Positions 1-8,803 of a DNA stretch of 64,000 bases are shown here, piece by piece. Both the position numbers and the translations under genes were made by a program. Below the pieces are notes generated by a model. It was not told the origin of the DNA. It did not search any database and saw nothing but the letters and a program-made list of their open reading frames with translations. The DNA is from Qipengyuania seohaensis. Lineage in GTDB: Bacteria; Pseudomonadota; Alphaproteobacteria; Sphingomonadales; Sphingomonadaceae. Positions within the stretch are counted from its first letter, which is position 1; the number at the start of each line of letters is the position of its first letter. The stretch is taken from positions 248,001 through 312,000 of the forward strand of contig NZ_CP024920.1 of assembly GCF_002795865.1 (NCBI RefSeq). Reading direction: 5' to 3'.

Positions 1-111
1 GATCATCTTGCACGGCCCGCACCATTCGGCCCAGAAGTCCACGAGAACGGGCTTGTCGCTGTCGAGGACGTCTTTCTGGAAGCCTTCGTCGGTTACGTTG
101 ATGGTGGCCAT
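1..111 (-). CDS. trxA: Thioredoxin, 5' part only
   Basis: The first 37 codons of a thioredoxin are visible and the rest runs off the window. They include the beta-strand leading into the active site and the redox motif WCGPCK, whose two cysteines reduce disulfides in cytoplasmic partners. The ATG (complement 109-111) is followed by [11 protein letters not shown], a usual TrxA N-terminus. It lies downstream of addA on the same strand with about 50 bases between, an order common in alphaproteobacteria. Identification is secure; length and C-terminus cannot be checked. Confidence 0.93.
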   Translation of the reverse strand, partial: MATINVTDEGFQKDVLDSDKPVLVDFWAEWCGPCKMI

Positions 112-162
112 GGGATATCTCCTGAATTCGTGTTTGCCGCCGATGTGGGGCGGCTTGGTCAA

Positions 163-3100
163 TTACTCAACGGGCGGCAAGGCAAAGCTTTCCTGCCGAT
201 CCGGAAACGCGGTCTTGTAGGGCGCGATGGAGGCTGCGGGCAAGGCGATCAATTGCGGCGTCTGGGTATAGAGCACGGCGGCCTCTACCGCCCTGCCCGG
301 ATAGATCGCTTCGAGCGCCGCAACATAGGCGGCCATCTGGCGCATCGTCGTCTCCGGTATCGCACCGAGCGAAGCAGGCGGTCGGCGCGCGGTCTTGAAA
401 TCGACGACGGTGACCTTCTCCGCTGTCACCAGCAGCCTGTCCGCCGTACCCATGACAACCTGTCCCTGCACCGTTGCAGCCAGCGGTATTTCCGCAAGCG
501 CATCAGGGCCGAAGATCGAGGCAAACTCCGGCGTCTCCAAAACCGCGCGCGCGCGTTCGTACATTTCGCGCCGCTCCGTCTCGACAAGATCGGGCGCCTG
601 TCGGGCCAGCCAGTCCAGCGCTCTCGCCTCCCTCTCGCCCTGCGGCACTTCGGGAAGACGTTCCAGCAAGGCGTGGATCAGCACACCGCGCCGTGCGGCT
701 CCGGCGGCAATTTCCGGAGGTAGCGGCGGATCGCTGCCTTCGACTTCGCCAAGCCCGGACGGGGCAAGCGGACGCGGCGGTCGCGGCTCCGGCCCTACGG
801 GAGTCGATGCCCAGCGTGGCAATTCCACTTCGGAAACGGAACGCGACACCGGTTCGGGTAGCTTTGCATCGCTTAGGCCGCCCCATTCGTAACGCGCGCC
901 CCACAAGTCATCCGCAAGCGCGTCGTCCGGGAAAAGCGGCTTTAGCCGGGCGTACCAGCTGTCCTCATGCGGACCGTTCTTCGCATCGCGCGGACCAAGC
1001 GATCCGCCGATGAACAGCGCCTCTTCCGCGCGGGTCATCGCGACATAAAGCAGCCGCCAATGCTCCTCCAGGGCGGCGGACGAGGCGACGTCCTCTGCCT
1101 CGCGCAGGGGGCCAACCTTCTCGTCCTTCCTTAGGCCCGGGACGGGAACGGCAAATTTCCGCTCGCCACCCAGCGGCGCATCTTCCAGCTCGAGATCGCC
1201 AGACCCGTCGGGGCCGATTGCAGCATCGGCAAGGATTACAATGGGTGCCTGCAAGCCCTTGGACCCGTGCACGGTTATCACGCGCACCTGGTCGCCACCC
1301 TCGCCTGCCTCGCGCTTGATCTCGCCTTCGCCAGCATCGAACCAGCGGATGAAGCCCTGAAGGCTCGCGACGTGGCTTGCGGCATAGGCGTTGGCGGCGT
1401 TGAGCAGCTCGTCGATAGGGTCGTTTGCCTCGCGCCCGAGGCGGGACACGAGCTTGCGCCGACCATCCATAGGTCCGACAAGAATCCAGTGCAGCAATTG
1501 CTGCGGCGTGTCGAAATCTGCGCGGCGCAGGATTTCGCGCAATGCGTCGAGTGACTGGACGACCGTCGGGTCGTCGCTCTGGCGCAAATGCTCCCACAGC
1601 CGAACGCCTCTTTCGCGGTAGCCATGCTTCAGAAGATCGTCCTGCGACCAGCCGACCAGCGGCGAGACGAGCAGGCTCGCCAGGGTGAGATCGTCCAGCG
1701 GCTGAGCGGCAAAACGGATTGCCGCCATCAGGTCCTTCACCGCCAGCGGATTGCCCAGCCGCAACCGGTCCACCCCGGCGACCGGCACACCGTGACGATA
1801 GAGGCGCGCGACGATCAGCGAAGCGAGGTCGCGCCTCTTCCTGACGAGAACCATCACATCGCCGGGACCGGCGCGGCGAGGCGCGCCATCCTTCACCAGC
1901 GGGAAGCCTTCTTCCATCCACCGCTTCACCTGGCGGGCAATACGGTCGGCCAGCTTTCGATCGTGTTTGCCGAGCCAGCTTTCGTCTTCCTCGCCCTCTT
2001 CCATCCCGCTGTCGGCATGGACAGTGTTCCAGAGCGTGACGAGGCCGGGGCGATCCTGCCCGTCGTGTTGTTCCGCCTCCCGATCGAGGCCCAGTTCGGC
2101 AGAGCCGATCGCCTTGATGGCCTCGTCCACGAAATCGAGGACGTTGTCGGCGGTGCGGAAGCTCTGGCCGAGGCCGTATTGGCGCAGATATCGCGGATCG
2201 GGGGCGCCGCGCGCATCCTGCGCGGCATCGGCGGTGCGCCGCATTTTTTCCGCATAGCGATCGCGCGCTTCGGCGAAATTGCGTGGGCTGGTGCCCTGGA
2301 AGCCGAATATCGCCTGCTTGAAGTCGCCCACGGTGAAGATCGTGCGGATCCGGTCCGAGCGCGCACCTTCACCGGAGAAGAAATCGTCCGTCAGCGCCTC
2401 GATGATCTGCCACTGGGCGCGGTTGGTATCCTGCGCCTCGTCGACGAGGATGTGGTCGAAACTGCGGTCGAGCTTGTAGCGAATCCAGTCCGCCACCGCC
2501 GCATCGGACAGGAGATGTGCTGCACGCTGGATCAGATCGTCGAAATCGACCAGCCCTTCACGCGCCTTTGCCTGTTCCCAGCGCAGGGCGAAGGCGCGTC
2601 CAGCCTCCAGTTGAGGTGCGAGGAAATCGGCAAGATCCAGTAAGGCGCGGCGTTCGGCCACCTGCTGGATACCCTCCTGCACGCGCCCGATGTATTCGCC
2701 ATAGGACGGATCGATCTTTTCGAGATTGGACAGCCGGCTCGGTTCGCCCTTCTTGGTGAGCAGCGTGCCGTAGAAGCCGTCGAGCATGGCAAGGCGCTGA
2801 TCGGACCCGGCCGCCAGCCAACCCGCCGCGAAATCGGCGTTCTCGAGCCCGGTTTTCGTTCCCCATTCGCCATTGATGCGACTGCACGACTGCAGGCTTG
2901 CAACCGGGAAACTCTCGTCGCTGCACGCCTCGGCGACCCATTCGGGTCCGGCATCGGAAGGAACATCCAGAACGCGCCTTACGGCACCGGAGAGGTCGCC
3001 CTGCCATTGCGGCTGGTACCATAGGTCGAGGAAGCCGGCGCATTTCATCAGCCAGCCGCGCACGGCATCCGCGCCCTTGCGTCGGCTCATTTCGCCGATT

Positions 3101-3627
3101 GCGGCGAGGAAGCGGGGATCGCCTTGTTCGAGCAGGTGGCCAAGTACGTCCCGGCTCAGCAAATCTCGCTCGCGGTCCTCCATCGGCTGGCTGCCGGGAA
3201 GGATTTCCGCCTCTGCCGGGAAGGCAGCGAGAAGGTATTGCGCGAAAGCGTGGATCGTATCGATCCTGAGGCCGCCACCCGGGCAATCGAGCACCCGCGC
3301 GAAGAGCGAGCGTGCCCGTGCGCGGGTGTCCGGATCGCTTCTTGCGCCCAGATTGCCGAGTTCTTCCGCCAGCTGCGTGTCGCTCATGCGGACCCAGCGG
3401 GCCAGTACCTCGTTGACGCGAACAGACATTTCCGCCGCGCCCGCCTTGGTGAAAGTAAGGCACAGGATCTGCGAGGGATCGGCACCCGGCTCCAGCAGCA
3501 GGCGCAGCACGCGCGCGGAAAGCACCTGCGTCTTGCCGGTGCCCGCGCTGGCCGACAGCCAGACGCTTTCCTGCGGGTCCACCGCGTCCATCTGGTGGCC
3601 CTGAAGAGGATAGACCTTGCCGCTCAT
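163..3627 (-). CDS. addA: Double-strand break repair helicase-nuclease AddA
   Basis: AddA is the UvrD-like helicase and nuclease subunit of AddAB, which resects double-strand DNA ends for RecA-dependent recombination. The 1154-residue product has a Walker A motif SASAGTGKTQ at about residues 25-34, a Walker B/DExx motif VDEAQDTNRAQW in the middle, helicase motifs including VHGSKGLQAP, and a C-terminal RecB-family nuclease centre with VVDFKTARRP. The frame is open further upstream, but ATG at 3627 is preferred: it starts MSGKVYPLQG and overlaps the addB stop as ATGA, the sign of translational coupling. AddB is directly upstream, as expected for a two-subunit complex. Confidence 0.96.
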   Translation of the reverse strand: MSGKVYPLQGHQMDAVDPQESVWLSASAGTGKTQVLSARVLRLLLEPGADPSQILCLTFTKAGAAEMSVRVNEVLARWVRMSDTQLAEELGNLGARSDPDTRARARSLFARVLDCPGGGLRIDTIHAFAQYLLAAFPAEAEILPGSQPMEDRERDLLSRDVLGHLLEQGDPRFLAAIGEMSRRKGADAVRGWLMKCAGFLDLWYQPQWQGDLSGAVRRVLDVPSDAGPEWVAEACSDESFPVASLQSCSRINGEWGTKTGLENADFAAGWLAAGSDQRLAMLDGFYGTLLTKKGEPSRLSNLEKIDPSYGEYIGRVQEGIQQVAERRALLDLADFLAPQLEAGRAFALRWEQAKAREGLVDFDDLIQRAAHLLSDAAVADWIRYKLDRSFDHILVDEAQDTNRAQWQIIEALTDDFFSGEGARSDRIRTIFTVGDFKQAIFGFQGTSPRNFAEARDRYAEKMRRTADAAQDARGAPDPRYLRQYGLGQSFRTADNVLDFVDEAIKAIGSAELGLDREAEQHDGQDRPGLVTLWNTVHADSGMEEGEEDESWLGKHDRKLADRIARQVKRWMEEGFPLVKDGAPRRAGPGDVMVLVRKRRDLASLIVARLYRHGVPVAGVDRLRLGNPLAVKDLMAAIRFAAQPLDDLTLASLLVSPLVGWSQDDLLKHGYRERGVRLWEHLRQSDDPTVVQSLDALREILRRADFDTPQQLLHWILVGPMDGRRKLVSRLGREANDPIDELLNAANAYAASHVASLQGFIRWFDAGEGEIKREAGEGGDQVRVITVHGSKGLQAPIVILADAAIGPDGSGDLELEDAPLGGERKFAVPVPGLRKDEKVGPLREAEDVASSAALEEHWRLLYVAMTRAEEALFIGGSLGPRDAKNGPHEDSWYARLKPLFPDDALADDLWGARYEWGGLSDAKLPEPVSRSVSEVELPRWASTPVGPEPRPPRPLAPSGLGEVEGSDPPLPPEIAAGAARRGVLIHALLERLPEVPQGEREARALDWLARQAPDLVETERREMYERARAVLETPEFASIFGPDALAEIPLAATVQGQVVMGTADRLLVTAEKVTVVDFKTARRPPASLGAIPETTMRQMAAYVAALEAIYPGRAVEAAVLYTQTPQLIALPAASIAPYKTAFPDRQESFALPPVE

Positions 3628-6600
3628 GCCGGGCCTTCCTCGGCGTCTTCTTCGGCGTCCATGTGGGGGAGCCACTCTTCCAGCCGCATCAGCTGGTCGT
3701 ACGTGTCGTAAGCGGGATAATCCGGGTTAAGCCGCGCGGTGAACGGCGCATCCCCCTTGATCCAGCGATTGATCGCATCGGTGAGGTAAGCTTCCGACTT
3801 GGGCAGGAAATCCTCCGGCTCGATCCCGCTACGCTTGCTGCCGACCTTCAGCGGCGTTTCGACGTAACCGAAGCCGAATTCGTTGCTCTCCGATTTGGCC
3901 TTGCCCAGCGACCAGTATTCGAAGGCGCTTGCCTCGCCCGTGACGCCCTCAAAGCCGCCCCGCCCGGCCATCATTCCGAGCAATCCAAGCTGCAATGCAA
4001 AGCCCTGTTCGACCATCTTCGATGAAGGCGGCGATCCGGTCTTATAGTCGACGATTGCCAGGCTTCCGTCGGAAAGCCGGTCAAGGCGGTCGATCTTGCC
4101 GTGCACTCGCACACCCTCGACGTGCATATCGCCCCAGGCTTCTACCGCGACCACTTCGCGATCCGTGTAGCCTGTGATTTCGCTTTCAACCCATTCCAGC
4201 GCCTTCTGGAGGCGCGGTTGCCACAAGCCGCGCATCAACGGGTGGACATTGTGGTCATCGAAGACCGCTTCCATCACCTCGGCCATGGGCGGCTTGGGAT
4301 CGGCCTGGTGCCAGCGCTCCAGGATTTCGTGAGCGACCGTGCCCTGCCACGCAGCAGACGGCTCTGCATCGAGCGCGTCGAGATCTTTCAGGCCGAGGAT
4401 CTGCTGGGCATAGAACTGGTAGGGATCGCCGCGCAGCCGGTCGAGCGCGGTGGCGGAGATCGCGACTTTGCGCTGCTCTGCATCGGGCAAGGGTTTCGGA
4501 CGGGGATAGACCCCGGCATCGGGAGCCCGCGACATGGCGCGCGCCAATTGTACGGCCTGCGTTTCCTCGTGGCGTGGCAGCTGGTCGCCAAGCAGCGCCT
4601 GCACGCGCAGCAGGAAGCGGCTGGGAATGGCAGGGCCGCCCTCGTCCCGTGCCGCGCGACTAAGCACCACTTCCGGCCCACCGAGGGCACCTGCAAGGTC
4701 ATGCGCGGACAGGCCGATGCGGAAATCGCCGCCCGGCACGCCGAGTGTTCGCAGGACCGGAGGGGCGAGCAGCGCATCCACGCTCCCTCGCGCTGGCCAC
4801 ACGCCTTCATTGAGGCCTGCGCAAATGACGAGGTCGGCGCGGTTCATCCGCGCTTCGAGCAGGCCGAGCACCTGGACACGGGCATGGCCGCCATAGGGAG
4901 GGCGAACCGCGACCTGTTCCATGGCATCGGACAGCAGCGCGGCAACATCGCGCGGCGCCACCATGAAGCCTGCCTCGCGCGCATGGAGGCGAAAGTCCTC
5001 GACGAAAGCGGACAGGCTGCGCCCGTCCTCGCGCGCCCACAAACGCTCGCCGCACAATCTTTCGGCGCTATCCGCCAGCGTGTCGATCAGCTCCGCAAGT
5101 AAGCAAGGAGCGTCATGGTCACGCTCCACCAGAGGAGACAGAGCCGCCTCTGCCTGCGACCAGAATTCACCGACATTCTTGTGCGTTTCTGAAAGCTTGG
5201 CGACGACTTCGGTTACCGGTTCGAGGCCAGCCTCAAGCCTCGGTCCGCGCAGTTCGCGCTCCACCCGTCGCAGCTGGCGCAGCCAGACACCGCGCTCCAT
5301 CTCGCCCTTGGCCAGCGGATGACCCAGCAGCGCCATGAGCGACACCGACATCGCGTTTTCCGCCATAACCTCCGCTGCCAGCAGGAAGGCGCGCCCCGCT
5401 GCCGTCTGGGATAGCGGGCGACCGGCGGAATCGTCGGCAACGATGTTCCAGCGTGCGAGATGATGGATCACTCGCCGCGCCAACGCCCGGTCGGGCGTCA
5501 TGACGGCGACACGCTTTTCGGGTTCTTCCACGGCTTCGCGGACCAGCAATGCGATGGCCTGCGCCTCTTCTTCCGGATTGGCCGCCTGCATGACGCGGAC
5601 CCCGGACAGGCGGCGTTTCTCGGAAGGCAGCGCGGCCCATACCTTGCTTCCCTCCGGAGGCAGGAAAAGCGCACCGATGGCATGGCTGCGCTCCGGCGGA
5701 GCGGCGGTCATACCCTTGCGATGCCAGGGCTGTACCTCCTCGCGCCGCATGCCCATGCGGTTGAGCAGCAACTTGAGGTGATATTGCGGGTGCGTGACCG
5801 CATCGTCCTTCGCAAAGACCGTGTCGCCGGGCGACGGACGGTTGCCTGCCCTGCCCAGCTCCTCCCAGACGTCCCCATCCATAGTCAGGTCGAAGTCGGG
5901 CAAGATTACCGCGCCCTGTGGCAACTCGCTTACCACTCGCAGCAGCCTTGCAAGCGCAGGCGCTGCGCTGGTCACGCCCGCGGCGACGATCGGCGTCGCA
6001 GGCGGATTGGTATTCCAACCAGCGGCCGCGTGATCGAACAGGCGATTGCGACGGGCCGCCGCGTCGAGCGAGTTGTTTGCGTCCAGCCACGCGAGCCAGC
6101 GGGTCTGAACCCGAGCAAACAGACGCAGCGATTTTTGCCAGTGTTCCGACAGGCTCGGATGGATTTCGAGGACCTTCTCGTCGAGCAATTGCTCCGGCCC
6201 CACATCCTCCACCAGCAGGCGATCCATGGTGGCGCCGGTTTCCCGCGCAAGGCGCAGCAAGGTCGCACCCTTGGGCGCATCCTCGCCCATTTCTTCTGCA
6301 ATCAGGCTCGCCAGCGCGAACATCCGGCGCTGCGGGTCGACGGCAGGCCTGATGTCGGCAGAGCCCAGCGGATCGAGCAGTGGCCCCAGGGCCTCGTCGA
6401 GATCGAGATCACCGACCACCACCATGCGCGGCATCAGGAGGCCCGGCCGCCCAAGCTCGCCCGCATGGCGAATGAAGGCTTCGGATACGGTGCGCCGGGC
6501 ACGACTGCTGGGCAAAAGCAGCGTCAGCCGGGCAAGGCCCAACTCTTCGTCTGAATATCGTGGGACCAACCCTGCCACCAGGGCGTCGGCAAAACCGCGG

Positions 6601-6656
6601 TGTGCGGCAATCGAGTAAACCTTCGGCTCCGGTGCGACCCTGCCTTCGTCAGCCAC
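3624..6656 (-). CDS. addB: Double-strand break repair protein AddB
   Basis: AddB is the partner of AddA: an inactivated helicase fold that scans for recombination hot spots, plus a second nuclease domain. The 1010-residue product is typical in length for alphaproteobacteria. The C-terminal nuclease centre is visible as AIVDYKTGSPP, preceded by the DPYQFYAQ segment seen at the nuclease-domain border in this group. I see no clear four-cysteine Fe-S cluster of the Firmicutes type. The start is GTG at 6656, overlapping the end of murU by 8 bases; its stop overlaps the addA start by 4 bases. The gene is intact. Confidence 0.95.
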   Translation of the reverse strand: MADEGRVAPEPKVYSIAAHRGFADALVAGLVPRYSDEELGLARLTLLLPSSRARRTVSEAFIRHAGELGRPGLLMPRMVVVGDLDLDEALGPLLDPLGSADIRPAVDPQRRMFALASLIAEEMGEDAPKGATLLRLARETGATMDRLLVEDVGPEQLLDEKVLEIHPSLSEHWQKSLRLFARVQTRWLAWLDANNSLDAAARRNRLFDHAAAGWNTNPPATPIVAAGVTSAAPALARLLRVVSELPQGAVILPDFDLTMDGDVWEELGRAGNRPSPGDTVFAKDDAVTHPQYHLKLLLNRMGMRREEVQPWHRKGMTAAPPERSHAIGALFLPPEGSKVWAALPSEKRRLSGVRVMQAANPEEEAQAIALLVREAVEEPEKRVAVMTPDRALARRVIHHLARWNIVADDSAGRPLSQTAAGRAFLLAAEVMAENAMSVSLMALLGHPLAKGEMERGVWLRQLRRVERELRGPRLEAGLEPVTEVVAKLSETHKNVGEFWSQAEAALSPLVERDHDAPCLLAELIDTLADSAERLCGERLWAREDGRSLSAFVEDFRLHAREAGFMVAPRDVAALLSDAMEQVAVRPPYGGHARVQVLGLLEARMNRADLVICAGLNEGVWPARGSVDALLAPPVLRTLGVPGGDFRIGLSAHDLAGALGGPEVVLSRAARDEGGPAIPSRFLLRVQALLGDQLPRHEETQAVQLARAMSRAPDAGVYPRPKPLPDAEQRKVAISATALDRLRGDPYQFYAQQILGLKDLDALDAEPSAAWQGTVAHEILERWHQADPKPPMAEVMEAVFDDHNVHPLMRGLWQPRLQKALEWVESEITGYTDREVVAVEAWGDMHVEGVRVHGKIDRLDRLSDGSLAIVDYKTGSPPSSKMVEQGFALQLGLLGMMAGRGGFEGVTGEASAFEYWSLGKAKSESNEFGFGYVETPLKVGSKRSGIEPEDFLPKSEAYLTDAINRWIKGDAPFTARLNPDYPAYDTYDQLMRLEEWLPHMDAEEDAEEGPA

Positions 6657-7371
6657 CCGTCAGTGCCTCTTCGGTAGGCCTGATGTGGTGCGGCGTGCCG
6701 ACTTCGTACCATTGGCCTGTAAAGGCGACACCGTAGAGCCGGTCTTCGGCAATCGCGCGATCCCACAGGATATTGGTCGAAAACTTTCCCTCGGGCGCTT
6801 CGCGCAGGAGTCTGTGCGACACCAGCTGTATGCCGGTGTAGATGAAGGGAGCGATCCGATCCGGGCGCTTGCGCGACAGGCGGCCCGCGCCGTCCATGTA
6901 GAAATCGCCCGTACCGTCGAAATTATGTGCCCGCGCATGGGTGACGACGAGGAGAAGTGCGTCCATCTTCTCCGGGTTCCATGCCTGCGAAAGATCGAGA
7001 AAGGCGTTGCGCGGTCCGTCCAGCCAGATGCTGTCGGCATTGCAGGCGAAGAAGGGGTCGGGCAGCAGGCCGGCCGCGTTCGCCTTGACCATGCCGCCGC
7101 CCGTTTCCAGCAATTCGGCGCGTTCGTCGGAGAAGGTCACCGCCGGAGCCTTGCGAGCGCCGATATGCGCCTCGATCGATTCGGCGAGGTAGTGGACGTT
7201 CACGACCGCCTTCGCGATCCCCGCATCTTCCACGCGGTCCAGCGCCCGGTCGATCAGCGGCTTGCCTGCCACGCGGACCATGGGTTTCGGCGTGGTCGCG
7301 GTCAGCGGGCGCATCCGTTTGCCAAGGCCCGCAGCCATCAGCATCGCGGTGTCGGACACGAGGCCGCTCAT
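6649..7371 (-). CDS. murU: N-acetylmuramate alpha-1-phosphate uridylyltransferase
   Basis: This 240-residue nucleotidyltransferase probably converts MurNAc-1-phosphate to UDP-MurNAc in the cell-wall recycling bypass that avoids de novo UDP-MurNAc synthesis. It begins with the sugar-nucleotidyltransferase signature AMLMAAGLGKRMRPLT followed by PKPM. The frame extends upstream, but ATG 7371 (MSGLVSDTAM) overlaps the amgK stop as ATGA and places the motif at the N-terminus. AmgK, the kinase making its substrate, is the preceding gene, which is the strongest argument for MurU over other sugar-phosphate nucleotidyltransferases. No fosfomycin-resistance claim can be made from sequence alone. Confidence 0.9.
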   Translation of the reverse strand: MSGLVSDTAMLMAAGLGKRMRPLTATTPKPMVRVAGKPLIDRALDRVEDAGIAKAVVNVHYLAESIEAHIGARKAPAVTFSDERAELLETGGGMVKANAAGLLPDPFFACNADSIWLDGPRNAFLDLSQAWNPEKMDALLLVVTHARAHNFDGTGDFYMDGAGRLSRKRPDRIAPFIYTGIQLVSHRLLREAPEGKFSTNILWDRAIAEDRLYGVAFTGQWYEVGTPHHIRPTEEALTGG

Positions 7372-8357
7372 GCGATCTTCCCGCCATGATTGACGCGGAT
7401 ATCGTCGGGAATATTGGCGGCAAACCATTCGGCTACCGGCGCAAGCGCCTCGTGCTGCAAATCCCGCTCCATCGCTTCCCATACGCGCGGGATCATGGTG
7501 AGATAGCGCGGCTTCGCATCGCGTTTGAACAGGCGCGTGAAGATGCCGACGATCTTGGCGTTCCGCTGCGCACCGAGACGGGCGTAATCGTCCTCGAAAT
7601 AATCGTCGGGGGCGGCGGCCTGGCGATACCTATCGAGCATTGCGGCCTCCAATTCGGTCGACACGTCGCGGCGTGCATCCTGTAGCAGGCTGACCAGATC
7701 GTAAGCCTTGTGGCCGACAAGCGCATCCTGGAAATCGATCAGGCCCTGCTCCCCGCCCGATTTCCCGGGCTCCAGCAGCATGATGTTTTCCGCGTGATAA
7801 TCGCGCAGGACGCTCACTCCGGGTTCCTGGCGTGCGAGCATCGGCGACAGGGCCTTGTCCCACGCTTCGCGCCACCCGTCCTCGTCGACCGTCAGGCCGG
7901 CAGCCGGACAGAACCATTCGACGAACAGGCCGGCTTCGCGCTGGTAGACGGTAATGTCATAGGGCTCGAATGGCCCCGGCGGCAGCTTGTGCAGGTCCAC
8001 CAGTGCATCGATGGCCTGCGCATAGACCGCGTGCTCGTCATCCGGATTGGCGTCGATCCATTCCTTCATGCGCTGGTCGCCGAAATCCTCTGTCAGGATC
8101 CAGCCCCGGTCCGCGCGTTCGGCCAGGATCGCAGGCGCGCGCATGCCATGGTCGGCAAGCCATTTGGCCACGTGGAGAAACGGCTTGGGGTCTTCTTCCG
8201 GCGGCGGTGCGTGCATCAGCATTGCGCTGCGGCCACCCATGCGCAGGCGGAAATAGCGGCGGAAGCTGGCGTCGCCTACCAGAGGCGCGATTTCGGCGCC
8301 CTGCCAGGCAGTGTCGCCAAGGAAGTCGTGAATGCCGTCGGGCAGCGTGTCGCTCAT
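7368..8357 (-). CDS. amgK: Anomeric N-acetylmuramate/N-acetylglucosamine kinase
   Basis: The product belongs to the aminoglycoside phosphotransferase-like kinases. AmgK phosphorylates MurNAc or GlcNAc at C1, giving the substrate of MurU. The 329-residue protein has the catalytic segment LRDYHAENIM and the metal-binding segment GLIDFQDA. ATG 8357 is chosen over an in-frame upstream start because it forms an ATGA overlap with the tsaE stop. The overlap at both ends, with tsaE upstream and murU downstream, points to one transcript. Adjacency to murU separates it from true antibiotic-resistance kinases. Confidence 0.9.
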   Translation of the reverse strand: MSDTLPDGIHDFLGDTAWQGAEIAPLVGDASFRRYFRLRMGGRSAMLMHAPPPEEDPKPFLHVAKWLADHGMRAPAILAERADRGWILTEDFGDQRMKEWIDANPDDEHAVYAQAIDALVDLHKLPPGPFEPYDITVYQREAGLFVEWFCPAAGLTVDEDGWREAWDKALSPMLARQEPGVSVLRDYHAENIMLLEPGKSGGEQGLIDFQDALVGHKAYDLVSLLQDARRDVSTELEAAMLDRYRQAAAPDDYFEDDYARLGAQRNAKIVGIFTRLFKRDAKPRYLTMIPRVWEAMERDLQHEALAPVAEWFAANIPDDIRVNHGGKIA

Positions 8358-8803
8358 GGCTTCCGGCTTTGCCAAGCTTCGCCTGCATTAACAACGGCCC
8401 TGCGCCCCTCACCCCCATTTTCTCCCACCGTTTCCAGCGTGATTTCGAGGCAGGTCGTCTCATGCGAAAATCCGCCTGCATGGTCGGGCCATTCGGCGAG
8501 CAGCGCAGCGCCTTCGCGGTAATCGTCGAGGCCGATTTCTTCGGCTTCCGAGGGATCATCTAGGCGATAGAAATCCGCATGGACGAGCGGCACGCGTAGA
8601 TGGTCGTAGGTTTCGACGATGGTGAAGGTCGGCGAAGGCACCTCGCCTTCGTGACCAAGCGCCGCGATGATCGCCCGGGCGAGCGTGGTCTTGCCCGCGC
8701 CCAGCCCTCCCGACAACGCCACGACATCGCCCGGTTGCAACTTTGCAGCAATCCTGGCGCCGAATGCATCCATGGCTGCAAGATCGGGCAGGTCGACTAT
8801 CAC
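8354..8803 (-). CDS. tsaE: tRNA t6A biosynthesis ATPase TsaE
   Basis: TsaE is the small ATPase needed with TsaB, TsaC and TsaD to make threonylcarbamoyl-adenosine at position 37 of ANN-decoding tRNAs. The 149-residue product is of normal family size. The Walker A motif SGGLGAGKTT is at residues 31-40, and PSPTFTIVETY and HADFYRL are further conserved family segments. It starts with GTG at 8803, overlapping the divL stop as GTGA, and ends overlapping amgK. Its partners are not in this window. Confidence 0.93.
   Translation of the reverse strand: MIVDLPDLAAMDAFGARIAAKLQPGDVVALSGGLGAGKTTLARAIIAALGHEGEVPSPTFTIVETYDHLRVPLVHADFYRLDDPSEAEEIGLDDYREGAALLAEWPDHAGGFSHETTCLEITLETVGENGGEGRRAVVNAGEAWQSRKP

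Noticed and set aside
7368..8357. Antibiotic-resistance aminoglycoside phosphotransferase
   Set aside because: The fold matches, but the pairing with murU and the LRDYHAENIM form indicate AmgK.
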